Notes under the pieces: generated by a model
What the model saw: the letters and a program-made list of their open reading frames with translations, nothing else
Database searches by the model: none
What the model was told of the DNA's origin: nothing
Part shown: positions 34,505 through 49,500 of the stretch, piece by piece
How positions within the stretch are numbered: the first letter of the stretch is position 1
Layout: every line of letters starts with the position of its first letter
Program-made: the position numbers and the translations under genes
NCBI GenBank assembly: GCA_024195265.1
Contig: JAJLRJ010000009.1
Span: 458,501 to 522,500 of the forward strand
DNA: 64,000 nucleotides
Direction of reading: 5' to 3'
Source of the DNA: Dendrophyllia cribrosa
Lineage: Eukaryota > Cnidaria > Anthozoa > Scleractinia > Dendrophylliidae

Positions 34505-37500
34505 TTTTTTTTAATAATAATGGAATCTTTTATTAATAACCAAGCTAACTAAAAAAAATTTTATTTTACAATTAATTTTACTTAAAAAACTATTCAGTCC
34601 AAACACAATTTACATTATTCCTTTCAATTAATAATTCTCAAACAATCTTACGTTTACAATTATTGATCTACTAGAATGCTAAAAATATTCATAATTACAA
34701 TCCGTATAAATATTGTAAAAGTATTGCAAAAAAAAAATTAAAAAAATATTATTATTATTATTATTATTCGTCGAAAGGGAGGCAAAGCAAGCAGGCAAGT
34801 GCAAAAATAACAGAGCCATCTCTAAGGGTAAAAAAGACTCTGTAATCTACGTTATCATCTGTCCGCTGCAGTTGTCCATCAAGGAGACCTTTAGTTTCGT
34901 AAATCTTGATGCTGAAACTCTTTATTTTTTGTCTTTATTTCTTAACTGAAAAGTACAAAAAAAGTTCTCTTTACCTGTGTTTTGTACATGGATTTAACAT
35001 CTTCCAGGTCCATTTTCAGCTCTTCACACTGCTCGGCCTTTTCACCGTACATTTGTAGTACAGCATTATGTCTTTGTTCGAGCTCCTGGAAAAAAAAATG
35101 AACTGAGTTGATAAAACCAAATTTTCGTGCTTTTCTCCCCCAACGACACACGCTTGCTCGCCCCTGAGATACACCTGTACTGTAAGCTATAGTTCTATAA
35201 CAGAGAGGTTTTCAATTGAGCGTCGAAAGTAATTTTGCAATAGCTTTGATTTATCCGTCATTGCTACGCTCTGTGATTGGGTAAAAATCTCGCGCCACTT
35301 TCTCAACTAATTAGAAGTAAAACCAAAACCAATCGTGGCTTGCCTGCACGCGTTTTCCCGCGCTTGGCGCCGGCTACATGTATTTGCTTCGAGTTCTGAT
35401 TGGTTCATTCGATTGTTTGCGTCTCTTTTGATTGGCCGGTGTGATAACTTTGGTTTTGGATTTACGACACTGAATTGAAACTGCTCTATCTATTTATAGA
35501 GTTACTTACATTGTGTCGCGTTCTTATATCAGCCAAACGCTTACTCTCTTGTTCAACAATCTCCAGCTTTGATGTTAGATTTGTTAACTCTTCTGTGAGC
35601 GAGTCTCGTGTTTTTTGCAGAGAGGAAATCTCGTCCTTTGGAAAAACAGTCCGCTATTAATTAAGCAGTTAAAACAAGAGTAGTCGCGCGGGTGTTTTGT
35701 AAGATTGAAAAACTGACATAACCATAAGAAAGCACTGCTCTGTACCTTTTATTTGAGTACTTATACTATTTCATCCACAGACTCAAAAGTTAGAACTGCC
35801 TTGTACAGCACAATAAACAGTACCACAGGAATGTTCTTCTCAATAGCTTTCATTTGAATGGTCACACTTTAGGATTTCATCCACAGACCCAAAAGTTAGA
35901 ACAACCTTGTACAGCATAATAAACAGTACCAGAGGATTGTACTAATCAGTAACTTTCACTTGAATGTTCACACGTTAAGATTTTATCCATGAACGCCAAA
36001 GTTAGAGCTACATAACATACCTAAGGTATAACTATTAAAGTGAAAGTGGTAACAACAAGTGTTAGTACCTGCAGAAGCTCGATTTCGCCATCTTTTTGTT
36101 TCACATGAGCCTGCAGTCTTTCGACCATAGCGGCACCAGCTCCCATGATGCCCCTTGATATACCATCAACAATGCTACTGCCGCTACTCTGTCGCACATG
36201 TGTCCTGTGGGGGGAGGCCTCGGGCAGCTCGTCCTACAACAAACCATATTTATCACAACATTATATATAAGATACCGTGTTTACTGTGAAATATTTTTAT
36301 ACAAGGGGCAATGTTTTAATTTTTGTACAAGCAATTTGTTCATCTGTTTTCTTATCCCTTTCACTCCCAGAGTCAATAATGGAAAACATGTAGTGTAGTT
36401 CTAACTTTTGAGTCTGTGGACGAAATCCTATGATGTGACCATTCAAATGAAACCTCTTCAGCAGTACTTTTGCATGGTGCCATTCGTTTTTCAATATTTT
36501 ACAAAATGAAATTTGGGATTTTTCTTGAATTTTGATGTTGGCACTCTTGCACGCCGTTTATTAAAGGTTTTATAATATAGAGGGCAAAATTACTGAATGC
36601 TGATTGGCTGACGAAGAGGTCATTTTTTCTTAATTAAGGGAAAAATTACTCGCTCCTGATTGGTCGAGCCTCGAAATTTCTCACTCGTGATTGGTTGAGC
36701 GCGTCGCTCTCGTTGCATTCAGTCGGCTTGGCGGGATTTTGAAGAAAATTTACAAACGGAGGAAATCGGATGATGCGTGAGAAAGGAATTCTATAGATGA
36801 ATTGCAGCATTTTACGGGAAGCTAAAACTTGGATTAACTAGGCGCCTGCAGACCAGTTTGCGATGTTGAAGACCTTGAAGAAATTCATGGCCACAATAGC
36901 CGGTAAAGTTTCATAACTTTTCTGAATATATGCGGATTTCTACGGACCTGAAGAAAAGAACTTTGATAGATTTTGCTGAAAGGGACAATTTATTAACAGG
37001 AGAAAGAATAAGACTGAAAGAAGCGAAAGAAAGCAATTAAATGTGCAAGTTAGTTTGAACTCGCCATTTGTTGTTGTAATCAAAGCGACAAAAACTTCAC
37101 AACACAGGTTCGCTTAAGTAAAATTAGCTTTGTTTTTGCCGTAAAGTGTCTTTTGTCGATAAATTAGGCTTTGTTTTCTAGACTCATAACAGCCAAATGT
37201 ATCTTTGACATTGGAAATTTATTTAAGTGAGTTGAAAAGTTTTTCTTGTCACGTTTTGCGAGAAAGTATTTTCATTTCGGGTCGGTTTCAAGACTTTCAA
37301 GTCTGAGTGACTCTTGAAAAGTCTGAAAGATTTCCCCATAATTTTGCCCTCTATGTTATAAACAAGTAATCGCATGTTCCCTCGTAACATTAAGGATTAA
37401 TACCACTTGTGTTTTCAGAAGCTGTAGAAATTGCCCGAGTCGCTACGTTTAGTATAGAAATAGAACAGAGCCTTTTAAATTCCGATTTTGTTACCCAAAA

Positions 37501-40500
37501 AATTAATCCCTTTGCTCTCGGAAATGTTAAACAAAGATAATAGAACTCAAAAGAAATGAAAACCGGGAAAGAGTGAATTTCAACTGAGTGCCGAAGGTCA
37601 TTTATTTGTGTTTGCGTTAGTTTTGCATGCCGACGTTTTGTGATTGGCTAATAAAACTCGTGCCACTCTCTCAACCAATCAGAAGTAAAACCAAAACAAG
37701 TCCTGACTTGCTTGCACGCGTTTCCCGAGCTTGGCGCCCGCTGGGTGCATTTGCTTCGATTCAGACTAGTTTATTGGATTGTCCGCGTCGTTTGTGACTG
37801 GCCAAAGTGACTTTCAAGACACTCATTTGAAAACCATTATGAAGTTTTTTTAACACCTGTGAAAGTTCACTTGAAGCAGAAGGTGAGGGAGGTACTGCAG
37901 AAAAACTGGATTGCCGCAATACGATTCTCTCCTGGAAAAAAGAAAGACATTTATCTAAGGGGCTATACACATGATACCGGAATGAGTTTCATTCCGGAAT
38001 GAGTTTCGTTCCAAAATGAAGTACGTACTGTATTCACATGACAAAATCGACCGGCTCAGCCTAAGGCGTTCTCGCTTGCGTGGTTTTCGCGCCAGACCAG
38101 AAAACAAAGATGGCGCAAGTTTCGCGCAACGATACGCATGCGTCACTCGCCCCAGACTACACGGTTTGCGGTTTTCATCTTGGAACGAAGTTCGTTTTCA
38201 GTTTACATGATACCAGAATGAAATGTCATACCTGAACGAGAATTTCATTCGGATTGAAAACCGGAATGAACTCATTCCGGAATGACCTGTACAGGAACAA
38301 AGTTTTGTCTCGGTATCATGTAAATCATGAAATCCATTCCGGTATCATGTGAATAGCCCCTAATTAAACTGATCCGCTGATAAGCAGGGTTAAACAAGGC
38401 CCCAGCTGTTTAAAATCGGGGCCAGGTGTTAAACTCTCTTCATACAACAAATTTAAGTCGGCAAACTCCTGTTGGCAAACTTCAGTTTGTCTTTTCTTTG
38501 TCCCTCGTTCGTGACACGATGAACATTCCATCTTTTTTATTTCATCACCTCACATGACGCAGTCGACATGGGTGATCCTACCTAGCAGTACGCAGGACGC
38601 ATGTCATGTATGAACCTAGAATAAAACGCAAAGAAAACTACCTTTTCATCCAGGGTATTTTGGAACCTTTTCTTCTCTGTTTCCAACTTGCTTTGTTCCA
38701 CAGCCAGCTGTTGTTCAAGTAAAGCCTGAAATAAACAAGTCACCAACACGAAATGTGAATACTTTTTTTACAAATAAATAATAAGTCGATAAATCAATTC
38801 ATTCCGAGCAGTTTTCAATTGAGCGTCTAAAACCACAACCAAAGTAATCAACTTAACCAGACGCAGATAATCCAATGAAGCAATCAATGATAATCCAATG
38901 AAGCAATCAATGATAATCCAATGAAGCAATCAATGATAATCCAATGAAGCAATCAGTACTCGAAGAAATCCATGTAGCTAGCGCCAAGCGCGGGAAACGA
39001 TTGGTTTTGGTTTTTCGTCTGATTGGTTGATAAAGTGACGCGAGATATTTTAGCCAATCACAAGGCGAAGCAATGCAAACCATAGCAATTGCGAAATTCT
39101 TTTCGACACTCAACATGGTATTAATACTGGTGTAGGTATTGGTGTAGGTATTGGTATTGGTTAGAAACATTCATGCAAGACACATAACAAAGTAAAATAA
39201 GACTGAAATACACTGAAGTGTAAAAAGAAAAAAAAGAAAGACAAACGAAAAAATAAATGGCTTGAGCACAACTTAAGCCTCGTTTTTACTTGTGCGATGC
39301 ATAAGTACATGTACAAGTATAACCATTGCGTACGACGTTGCGCGCAATGTTTGCATCGTATGTTCGGCCCTGACGACTGAACAGATTTTCGCACTTTCGT
39401 TTCCCTGAAATAAACCAGAGTATCGGGCTTTTCCGGGTGGGATAAGGGAGGCAGAGAATAAACCTGACCCTCCATTCCCTCCCCACATATCCCCCTCCCC
39501 TAAGGAAGGCGGACTGGTACTCCCTTAAAAGAGCTATATCATGGTGATTTTGAGGTTTTCGGGTCAAAACCGTCGCAAATTAAAACTAAGTACCTTTGTC
39601 GTACACGAAATGCTTAAAGAACACTAACAGGAAGATATCAAGTGAATTTTAGCAGAGAAAATAAACCATAATCGGAGTTTTAGCGAATTTTCTAAGACAC
39701 AAGCGATAAACTTGAAAAAATTGGCCCAATTTTTTCAAGATGCAATCCATTTCCATCCTGGCCATCTGCAGCCCAAGACACTTATTTTTACTTTTAGAGC
39801 ACTAGTAGAATAATTTTAAACAAAACTGGATTCTTACTTTTGGAATCTCACTGATATAAAGATGTATTTTGGCTTTTTAAAGTAACGCTAAAAATGGTGA
39901 CATAGCCCCTTTAAACAGAATAAAAAACTGCTTTTAGTCTACCAATTACTGCTCTCACCTTTTCGACGTTGTTATCGTCCATCATTTTTCGATATTTGAT
40001 TTCCAATGTCTCTGCTCTTGCAGCTTCCCTGAAACAAATAACACGTTGGATTCCTTTCATTATATCATAAAACCATGACGTTTACCTTTTCACGCCCAAG
40101 AGTGCCGAAAATCAAAATTCACGAAAAATCGCAAATATCATTTTGTAAACTTGTAAAGCTAATGGTACCATGCTAAAGTACTGCTGAAGGGGTTTTATTT
40201 TAATGGTCACACCATAGGATTTCGTCGACTAACTCAGAAGTCAGAACTACGCTACATGTCCTGCCTCATTTGGCATATCAGGGTTTAGTTACCTGCTCCT
40301 TGCCCCCTCTGCAGTGTCCAGCCTCGTTCTCTCCACTTCCAAAGCAGCCTCAAGCCGTGACTTGTCCTGACGATATGTCGCTAACTGTGATTCCACAGCT
40401 GTCACTCGAGAGTTCAACTCCAGCGCATGCTCTGTCGCCACACGCTCCTTCTCCTGTGCCTCTGCCAGTTGAATCTGAGCCTCATCTATCAACACGAGGA

Positions 40501-43500
40501 TAATTAAAGCAAAATCAAAGTTATTACTCTGGCTTATCACAACAGATGCAAACAATCCAATGAACCAATCAAAACTCAAAGCAAATACATGTAGCCGGCT
40601 CCAGCACGAGAAAACACGTGACGTGCGAACAAGTCACGATTGGTTTTGGTTTTTCTTTTGATTGGTTTAGAAAGTGGCGCGAGATTTTTTAACCAATCAC
40701 AAACCGTAGCAATGCAAAACCAAAGCAATCGTGAAATTACTTTCGACACTCAAATGAAAACAGTTTTATCAGGTATGTGAGTCAATCGCACACCTGTCAA
40801 CTCCCCCCGATTTCTCTCCGGGGGGGGGGGGGGGGGGGGGGGGGGGGTATTTCCCTAATAAACTAGAAGAAATCGGATGTGGTGATGGAAAATGTACAGG
40901 AACACCGTTCTCCCAACGTCGAACGCAATAAGCGATTATAGGTATTATACAGCCCCAAAGGACAGATGAAGTCCACTTACTGAGTCTCTCTGTTAAATTC
41001 CTCTCCACCCTTTCCCAGGTCTGTGTGTGGTTACCATAGCTGCTTTGTAGGTTTTCAATCTGCCGCAACAATGGTCTTGTAGCTGAGGGTTAATCAAGAT
41101 GAAAAACAAAATTTAGACGAAAAATATTAAAGTGCAACAAGGGAGAGAGTAACTTTTGAGTTTGTAGTTCAAATCCTACAGTGAAACAATTAAAATGAAA
41201 GCTTGACTTTTCGTGGTACGGTTTGTTTTCTGCACACCGTGGTTCTAACTTTTGAGTCTGTGGATGAAATCCTAAAGTGTGACCATTCAAATAACAGCTA
41301 CTGAGCAGTACTTTCCTGTGGTACTGTTTATTATGCTGCACATGGTTGTTCTAACTTTGAGTCTGTAAATGAATGAAATCCTACAGTGTGACCACTTCAA
41401 TTGAAAGCTATTGAACAGTACTTTCCTGTAGTACTGTTTATTATGCTGTACGAGGTGGTTCTTACTTTTAAGTCTGTGAATGAAATCCTTAAGTGTGACC
41501 ATTCAACTGAAAGCTACTGAAAAGTACTTTTCTGTAGAACTATTTATAGTGCTGTAGAAGGTGGTTCTTACTTTTGAGTCTGTGGATGAAATCCTACAGT
41601 GTGACCATTCAAATGAAAGCTACTGAGCAGTACTTTCCTGTGTTGCTGTTTGTTATGCTATGTAAGGCGGTTTCCGTGGAAGAAATGACTATTCAAATGA
41701 ATTACTTTAAAGTTTGAATGATAATTTTTCAATTTTCTGCAAAAGGGAAATTTCACAAAATGTGTTGTCAAATACGGCACTTTTGTACTCCTTAAAGATA
41801 AAAGGTTGTAAGGAGTCGTCATTTCTGTACATACCATGAGACACACTCTCTGTGAGTTCCTGATTACGAACTTCTGCTTCTTGCAATCTCTGTCCAAACG
41901 AGAAAAATACTGTAGTACAATGTGGGGACCGGGTTGATAAAGATAACTTGTGAGTTAAGGTGCTGTTACACGAGGCAATTATTTCTTGCGACTTGCAACG
42001 CAACGTTTACGGGAGCATTGCGAGACAAGTTACAGATTACACGTTACACGCTTGCAACTCGCAACACTGACGACAGCATTGCGAGACAAGTTACAGATTA
42101 CACGTTACTCGCGCGCAACTTGTCTCGCAACACTGCGAAAAGTAGAGAAGTATTTAAATTTTTCTCCAACTCGCAACGCAATTTTTCGTTAGAAACTTAA
42201 TTTACTGATTTGTTTTACTGTATTGTTTTAGGGCCTTTTATAGGAATACGCTGTACTAGTGTAAACTAACAAGCTAGTATGATCTAGATTCTTAAGTTTG
42301 TAATACCATACAAGGGACATACTGCATACAGTTTAGTTATTACATGATCACACTCCACAACTGCCATTTTTGTTTTTACATTATTGTTATTTGGTGCTCG
42401 TGCAAGAACACCTTCAATCGCAGACGATTTCTTCATTGAACTGATGTTGAGAAATGCTACCATTTTGTAAATTAATCCAAGTGATTTTCTGCATCAAATC
42501 TCACCTGCTGTAAATCACTTATTTCCTGTCGAAGGTTGTCTTCTCTTCTGTTGGCCTGCTGTTCGCCACGACGCAGACCAGTATGAAGATCACTTATCTA
42601 GAAGAACAACAAGATCAACGCGTAATCACTCCAGAGTCAAACCCTGAGTACTGATGTACTTCTGGATTAAACGATTTAGTGTGGATTTTGTGATACCATA
42701 AAATCCTGCTTAATGACCATCTGCCCACTAATGAAAAAAAATCGCAGCTATATCTCCCCTGGATATAAGCCTCACACCACCATTTCTTTTTGTATTTCCC
42801 GCACTTCACAAACACTTGCACTTCACTACATCTTTTTTGTATGATTGAACGTCCTCACAGAACATCCATGCAGACACGCAAACAGAAAGTTCTGACATTA
42901 AACTCCAGTCATTTTTTTGTGGAACAAAATGACTGAAGCATCTTTCACTGACTGTTTTGATCTTTACATAGCAGTTAAGTATTTTATGAATCTGTTGAAC
43001 CGTTCACTACACTACCACACACCCTCACCCTCCTCTGTTAAAACAACATAAAAAAACCCTCAGTTGTATAAACTCAGGACTTATAATAGAGTTAACCCTC
43101 AGACGTATACACCCACCGTGGTACAAGGGGGGGGGGGGGGGGGGGGGGGGGTGAAAACCCCCTTGCGTTTTTGTGGTGTTACAATATTTCGAAAATATTT
43201 TACATCCAATAGATAGCCTGTGATGTTCTCTACAAGATAAGGTAAATATTATGGGTTGTAGCATTGCTGGAGGTCCGTGACGTCATCCAAAATGGTCGAC
43301 AATATAATAAGTTCGTGTTCCAGTACACCAAATTGAAAATCAATAACAATGTTGTCCCCTAAACCACCACCAATCCTAACCACCCGTCATGGAACATCAC
43401 TACACATCATCGCACGTTGCTAGACCTAATCAACTTCCCTAGAAATCATCTAATGGAACTAGACATCATCCAACATCACTAGGCATCATACAGGATACTG

Positions 43501-46500
43501 GAACACGAACTTATTCCCGACAATATGGTCACCATCGTGGATTTTACTAAAAATTCAACTTCATCGGGAAAATTCGGAAATTGCAAATATTTTTTGCTAG
43601 AGAAATTTGAATTCGACATTGAGACCATTGGGGCGTAGAGTCCTGTGGTGGAATATCAGTTGGGCCTCCCTTTGGCGTCTGGTTTTTAAACTCCAGGGTC
43701 CAGAGACGATGACCGAAACCAGCATATCGTCAACGTTGTGTCCGTCTGATATGAAGTGTTGTGCGACCGGAATATGATATTATACAATATGATATATGAT
43801 ATTAAAAAATATGATACAATTAAACATTTTGCTGCTTTTGGTAGCATTTTATATATTTTTTCACCGAAAAAAGGTGAAAAACACGCATTTTTATTCCAAA
43901 ACGGCTTGACCTCATGCTACTTATGACGTCACATCTTGTTACCATAGCAACCGGTTGTCGCCAAACTTTACCAAAATGTGTCAAAAGGATAAACGAACAG
44001 CTACTGAAGACAGCATGTGTCAACAATAAATGGTCTTGAAAAAATCCGAGATAAAACTTAACACCCCCCCCCCCTCCCTTGTACGTCCGAGGGTTAATAG
44101 AATGCAAATTTTGCCCCAGTCATGTTTTTGATGTACATGTAGGTAGCACACCGTGTTAACCCTTTCAGGACTGACATCCACATTCCCATTCTCCTTACTG
44201 GGCTGGTAGTGATATTGCAAGGAGAATCTAGTGGCTTATCGCTATTGGGGCTTAACTTTAGGTTAATATAAAAACATACCTGGAATTCTAATGTTTCAAT
44301 TTCTTTTTTAAATTGTCTCTCTTTCTTCTCCATTGCAATTCTTAATCCTTCCTTGGCATTCATCTCGGCACTGAGGGCTGCTTCCTGGAAAACACAAAAT
44401 AGGCACAAGATGGCAACTACATGTAAATACGATCTTTAATCTCTCTCAATTTGATTGTCACCTCGTTCTAATTCTAATTAACAATGAGATTATGAACTCG
44501 AGATTTCTATCGCGTGATAGTCAATGAGGGCGAAGGTGGTTCTACCATTTTTGTCTGTGAATGAAATCCTAAAGTGTGAAAATTTAAATGAAAGCTATCG
44601 TGCAGCACTTTTTCTGTGGTACAATTATTAAACTGTACAAGGCGGTTCTATCTTTTGAGTCTGTGGATGAAATCCTAAAGTGTGACAATTCAAATGAAAG
44701 CTACTGAGCAGTACTTTCCTATGGTACTGTTTATAATGCTGTATAACGTGGTTCTAACTTTTGCGTCTGTGGATGAAATCCTAAAGTGTGACCATTCAAA
44801 TGAAAGCTATGGAGCAGTACTATGCAATGGCACTATTTGTTGTTCAGTATTTGACACAATAACATTTGGGATATTTCTGGTCACTCTTGGAAGTGAAAAT
44901 AACTGTCACCAACCTGTACTGCACTATCTTTGGATGCATTGTCTTTATGCAGGTCTGCCAGTTGTCTGCAGGTTGGAATTAAAGTGAAAAAAAATAATAC
45001 AATAATTTAAATTATATGTGACAAAAACATGTAGGTCCATTTAATTTCAAAGCATGGTAAAACAGAGAAATGTACAATTCCAGAAAATAGCCATACTCCC
45101 CTCTAATCTCACAGCGTACAAGTTTTCAAGACAATGCGAGGCGTTGTTGGATGAATAGGACCATTCGATATTGTGTTTGCCGCTTATTGCTGTGGGAGTT
45201 TTGTTCTGAAAAGTTTTGTTTTATATAACTTGTCATTTCAATTAGCGATCATGGTTTAAAGTGTCGGCTACTGAATGCAGTGAATGTAGTGTAGTCTTGC
45301 TTTTTAAACATAATTTTCAGCTTATGTTTCTCCGTAAAAGTACTCAAAACACTCTGGAATTCATCAATATCTCAATGGGTTATAGATGCCATGAGTTTAA
45401 GCTGTGTACAGCTTCTTGGTTTTTTCTTTAGTGTTTGACCAATAATGCGGTACATATCATCGCTACTCACTTGTATGCATTGTCCAATGCAGTTTGCATG
45501 CTTCTTAACTTCTCTGTTGAATCATCTAACTCAGACTAAGAAAAACCAAAGAGTAAGAAAGTTGATTCATGGATATAGAGCAACTTTCAATTCAGCAGGG
45601 TTCACAATCATGTAAACATGTTCACAATCATGTAAGAATTTATGCTTTGTGAGCTGTTTTTCTATTTTGGACTCGGCTCCCATTATTTTCCAACTTAAGA
45701 TCTAAGAACAATGTTTAACAAGTTAAAGGCGAACCTGCGGTATAAAAGGGCAAAGCCCCAAGCCGAATCTAATGCAAATGAGCAAGAACAATAGATTTTG
45801 CTCATTTGCATGAGTTGGACATTCCAGCAGCCTTTTATATCGCAGGTTTGGCTTAAAACATGTTAATTTAACACTCTTACTTTAATTTTTCATCCTTGTT
45901 ATCATCACTACCTTTTATTTTTCATAGAAGTATCACATATTTCGTTGTATTCCTTTAGTATTATGTAATATTTTCACACATCTATATCTGTATCACGTTA
46001 TTTGTATTCTGCTAATTCCGTTGTATCCCACATTAGGTAATATTCTCACAAATTTGCAATCAGCTATTATTTCTACTGTTAATTTTGTAGTCTATTTTGC
46101 CGGCGTTGTCCTGTTGTTTCTTTGGCGGCTCGGGGTTGTCAGACAAGACGTTATCATTGTCGGTCACGTTACCGGTAGTCTTAGAGGTCGAGGTTCTCTT
46201 GAAAAAATCGATTGTTTTAGACATCTACAACAAATGTGGCTCACAAAGCGTGAAATTCATTCTCTTCTGTCACGTTGCTGATTCCAACAATATGTGAATG
46301 CGAAGATAAAGTGTGCACGGGTTCTGTGTAAAACCACGGTTATTTTTTCCCGAAGATGACATTCGATAATGCCTGAATTTTTGCCACAAAATTCTCCAGG
46401 AACGTTCATTTTTTCCCTTCAACTTTTATTAGAGAAATGCTTACTCGCAAAAGTTTGCTAGAGGATATTTTTCAGACTCGCAACTTTCAAAAACCACTCT

Positions 46501-49500
46501 CATTTTGCGAGTCGCGAGTGTTAATTTCGAGCCCTACTTGAAGTATCCGAAACATGTTTTCCAAACTTAAACATTGTGTCGTGTTTTTGAAATGTGTAAT
46601 ACCTATACATTTGCTACGAAATTTCGGTGAAATAGAAAGTAAAGTACATGTAAGTGCTCTGGATAAAAGTATTTTATAACGACATCTCTAGTTGTATCTT
46701 GAATAACGGTCATGCTTCGAAACACTTTAATCTTGAACGAGGAGTACGTCAAGGCTGTCCTCTTTCTGGCACACTGTTCGTCATAGCTATTGAGTTACTC
46801 GCACAGACTATAAGACGTTCAAAAGAAATTAAAGGTGTTATTACACATGAACATAAAGAAGTTAAACTTTCTCAGTATGCAGATGACACAACTGTTCTAC
46901 TTGCTGATGTTCAATCAGTGTACAATTTGTTTGACATACTATTGCTTTTCGAAAAGTGCTCCGGCTTAAAGATAAATCAATCTAAATCCGAAATGTTATG
47001 GCTTGGCTCCTTGCGTCATAAAAGAGATACTATCCTTGATCTTCAGCTTAGCAACGAACCTGTTCACGCCCTTGGTGTGCATTTCACTTACGATCCGAAA
47101 GTGTCTGAAAAGAAAAACTTCTTTGATAAATTAGGCTCGTTAAAGAAAACTTTAAATATGTGGTCCCAAAGGGATCTCTCGATCTACGGAAGGGTGAACA
47201 TAATTAAAACGTTAGCACTATCAAAACTTGTTTTTATCTGTAGTGTCATGGAAACACCAAAGGAATTCTGTAAAGAGGTTAACAAGATCACTTTCGACTT
47301 TATCTGGAATCACAAACCTGCGAAAATAAAGAAAACTACTCTTATAAATCAGAAAACATTCGGTGGCCTCGATATGAGAGATTTTTCGCTCTTCGATAAA
47401 GCGTTAAAGTTGAATTGGGTTAAAAGGTTATGTTTAAATTCAGATGCTCCATGGAAGTACATACCTAAATGGCTTCTAGCAGGTGTTGGGGGGATGGATT
47501 TGTTTAAATGTAATTACGAGTATAAACGTCTTGAACTTGACAACAGCCTTCCTGTCTTTTATAAACAAATTATCTTATACTGGCAAAACATCGTATCAAC
47601 CAAACCTAAAAATAAAAATGATGTTCTTTCTCAAACAATCTGGAACAATCGATTTATTACTGTAAACGGAAAAATGTTGTATATTTCGCATTGGTGTAGC
47701 GCAGGGATAAAACAAATCTCAGACTTGTTCGACTCCCATGAAAACCGTTTTCTTTCGTTTAACGACTTTCGCATTAAATTCAATCTCAAATGTAGTTTTT
47801 TGCAATATTATAGCATTATTTCGTCTATACCTCAAGGTTGGAAAAAACTCTTACAAGAAGATCCCCCAAACCCATCTTCACCTCCCTTCGCAATTTGCTC
47901 GCTGACATGCAAATCTATATATTGTACGCTGTTAGACCTTGAAGAATTACCGCCACCCACTTGCGAGAAAAAGCTGCTCGCGTATGGCATTAATGAAAGG
48001 GACATTAAGAAAATTTATCTTCTACCTTTTAGAACAACGAAAGAAATTAAACTAATGATGTTCCAATATAAAATCATTCATCATATTTTGCCAACGAATA
48101 GCTTGCTATACAAAATGAAAAAAGTTGCCTCTCCTTTCTGCCCTTTTTGTCCATCCGAGTATCAAACTATGAATCATATGTTCGTACACTGTACACAAGC
48201 AAATTTTTTTTGGAACAAATTCCAAGAGTGGTGGCCTAATGCGAGCAATAAACAAATACATCTTTCAGAATTAGAGATTATGTTTGGAATTGTCTCTTAC
48301 CACACGAGCTGTTTGGCCCTCAATCATCTTATTATTCTGGGAAAATACTCCCTATACGTAAATTCCTTAAATACAGTGAGGTGCAATTTTGATAATTTTA
48401 TTTCGCTCGTGCACGACAAAATCAAACTAGAGAAATACATTGCTGTCATGTCAAACAACGAGAAAGAGTTTAAAAACAAATGGAATACACTTAGACTTTC
48501 AAACTGAGTAAAAATACAATTAACAGTACAAAACAGCCGGAACAAAATAGAATAAAAATACAAATGAATGATAAGTGTAATGGGCGTTAGGTTTTGTATG
48601 TATCAGTGTAAGTTAGGTTTATGTTTCGTGTTAACCAAGTAAAATTTATTAATTAAGATAAAGTGTTAGTTCCGGTTATCGTAAGTTAATTTATATGTAA
48701 ATATCCAATGCTTTTAATTTGTATGTAATTTATATGTAAATATGTAATAATATTGTAAAAGCGCACTTTGTAGGAATATCGTATTGTATGTGGTTGCACG
48801 AATTATTGTATTGTATGTAGTTTTATCTGTTTGTAAGTATTTGTTTTGTGTGTTGCAATAAAAAAAAAAAAAAATAAAAAAAAAGTGCTCTGGCTAATCA
48901 TAACAGATGCAGTACAAGGTGGTTGTTAAACTTTTGAGTCTGTTGATGAAATCCTAAAGTGTGACCATTCAACTGAAAGCTATTGAACAGCACTTTCCTG
49001 TTGTACTGTTTATTATCAATGCTGTATAAGGTGGTTCTAACTTTTGAGTCTGCTGATGAAACCCTAAAGTGTGACCATTCAACTGAAAGCTACTGAACAG
49101 CACTTTCCTGTTGTACTGTTTATTATCAATGCTGTATAAGGTGGTTCTAACTTTTGAGTCTGCTGATGAAACCCTAAAGTGTGACCATTCAACTGAAAGC
49201 TATTCAAGAACAGTACTTTCCTATGGTGCTGTTTATTACATGTATGCTGTACAAGGTGGTCCTACCTTTCGAGTCTGTAAATGAAATCCTGAAGTTTGAC
49301 CATTCAAATGAAAGCTACTGAGCAGTACCTTCCTGTGGTACTGTTTATTATGCTGTACAAGGTCACTCTAACTTTTGAGTCTGTGAATGAAATCCTAAAG
49401 TGTGACCATTCAAATGAATGCTATTGAGCAGTACTTTCCTGTGGTACTGTTTATTATGCTGTACAAGGTCACTCTAACTTTTGAGTCTGTGAATGAAATC

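Noticed and set aside
41922..42200. Overlapping plus-strand open frames of 68-92 codons
   Set aside because: They fall in the repeated AGCATTGCGAGACAAG element of TMF1 intron 14, and the two frames are translations of the same duplication in different phases.
46097..46297. Open frames in TMF1 intron 10 left of the LINE
   Set aside because: No family similarity, short length, and they overlap repeat-derived sequence. Treated as chance.
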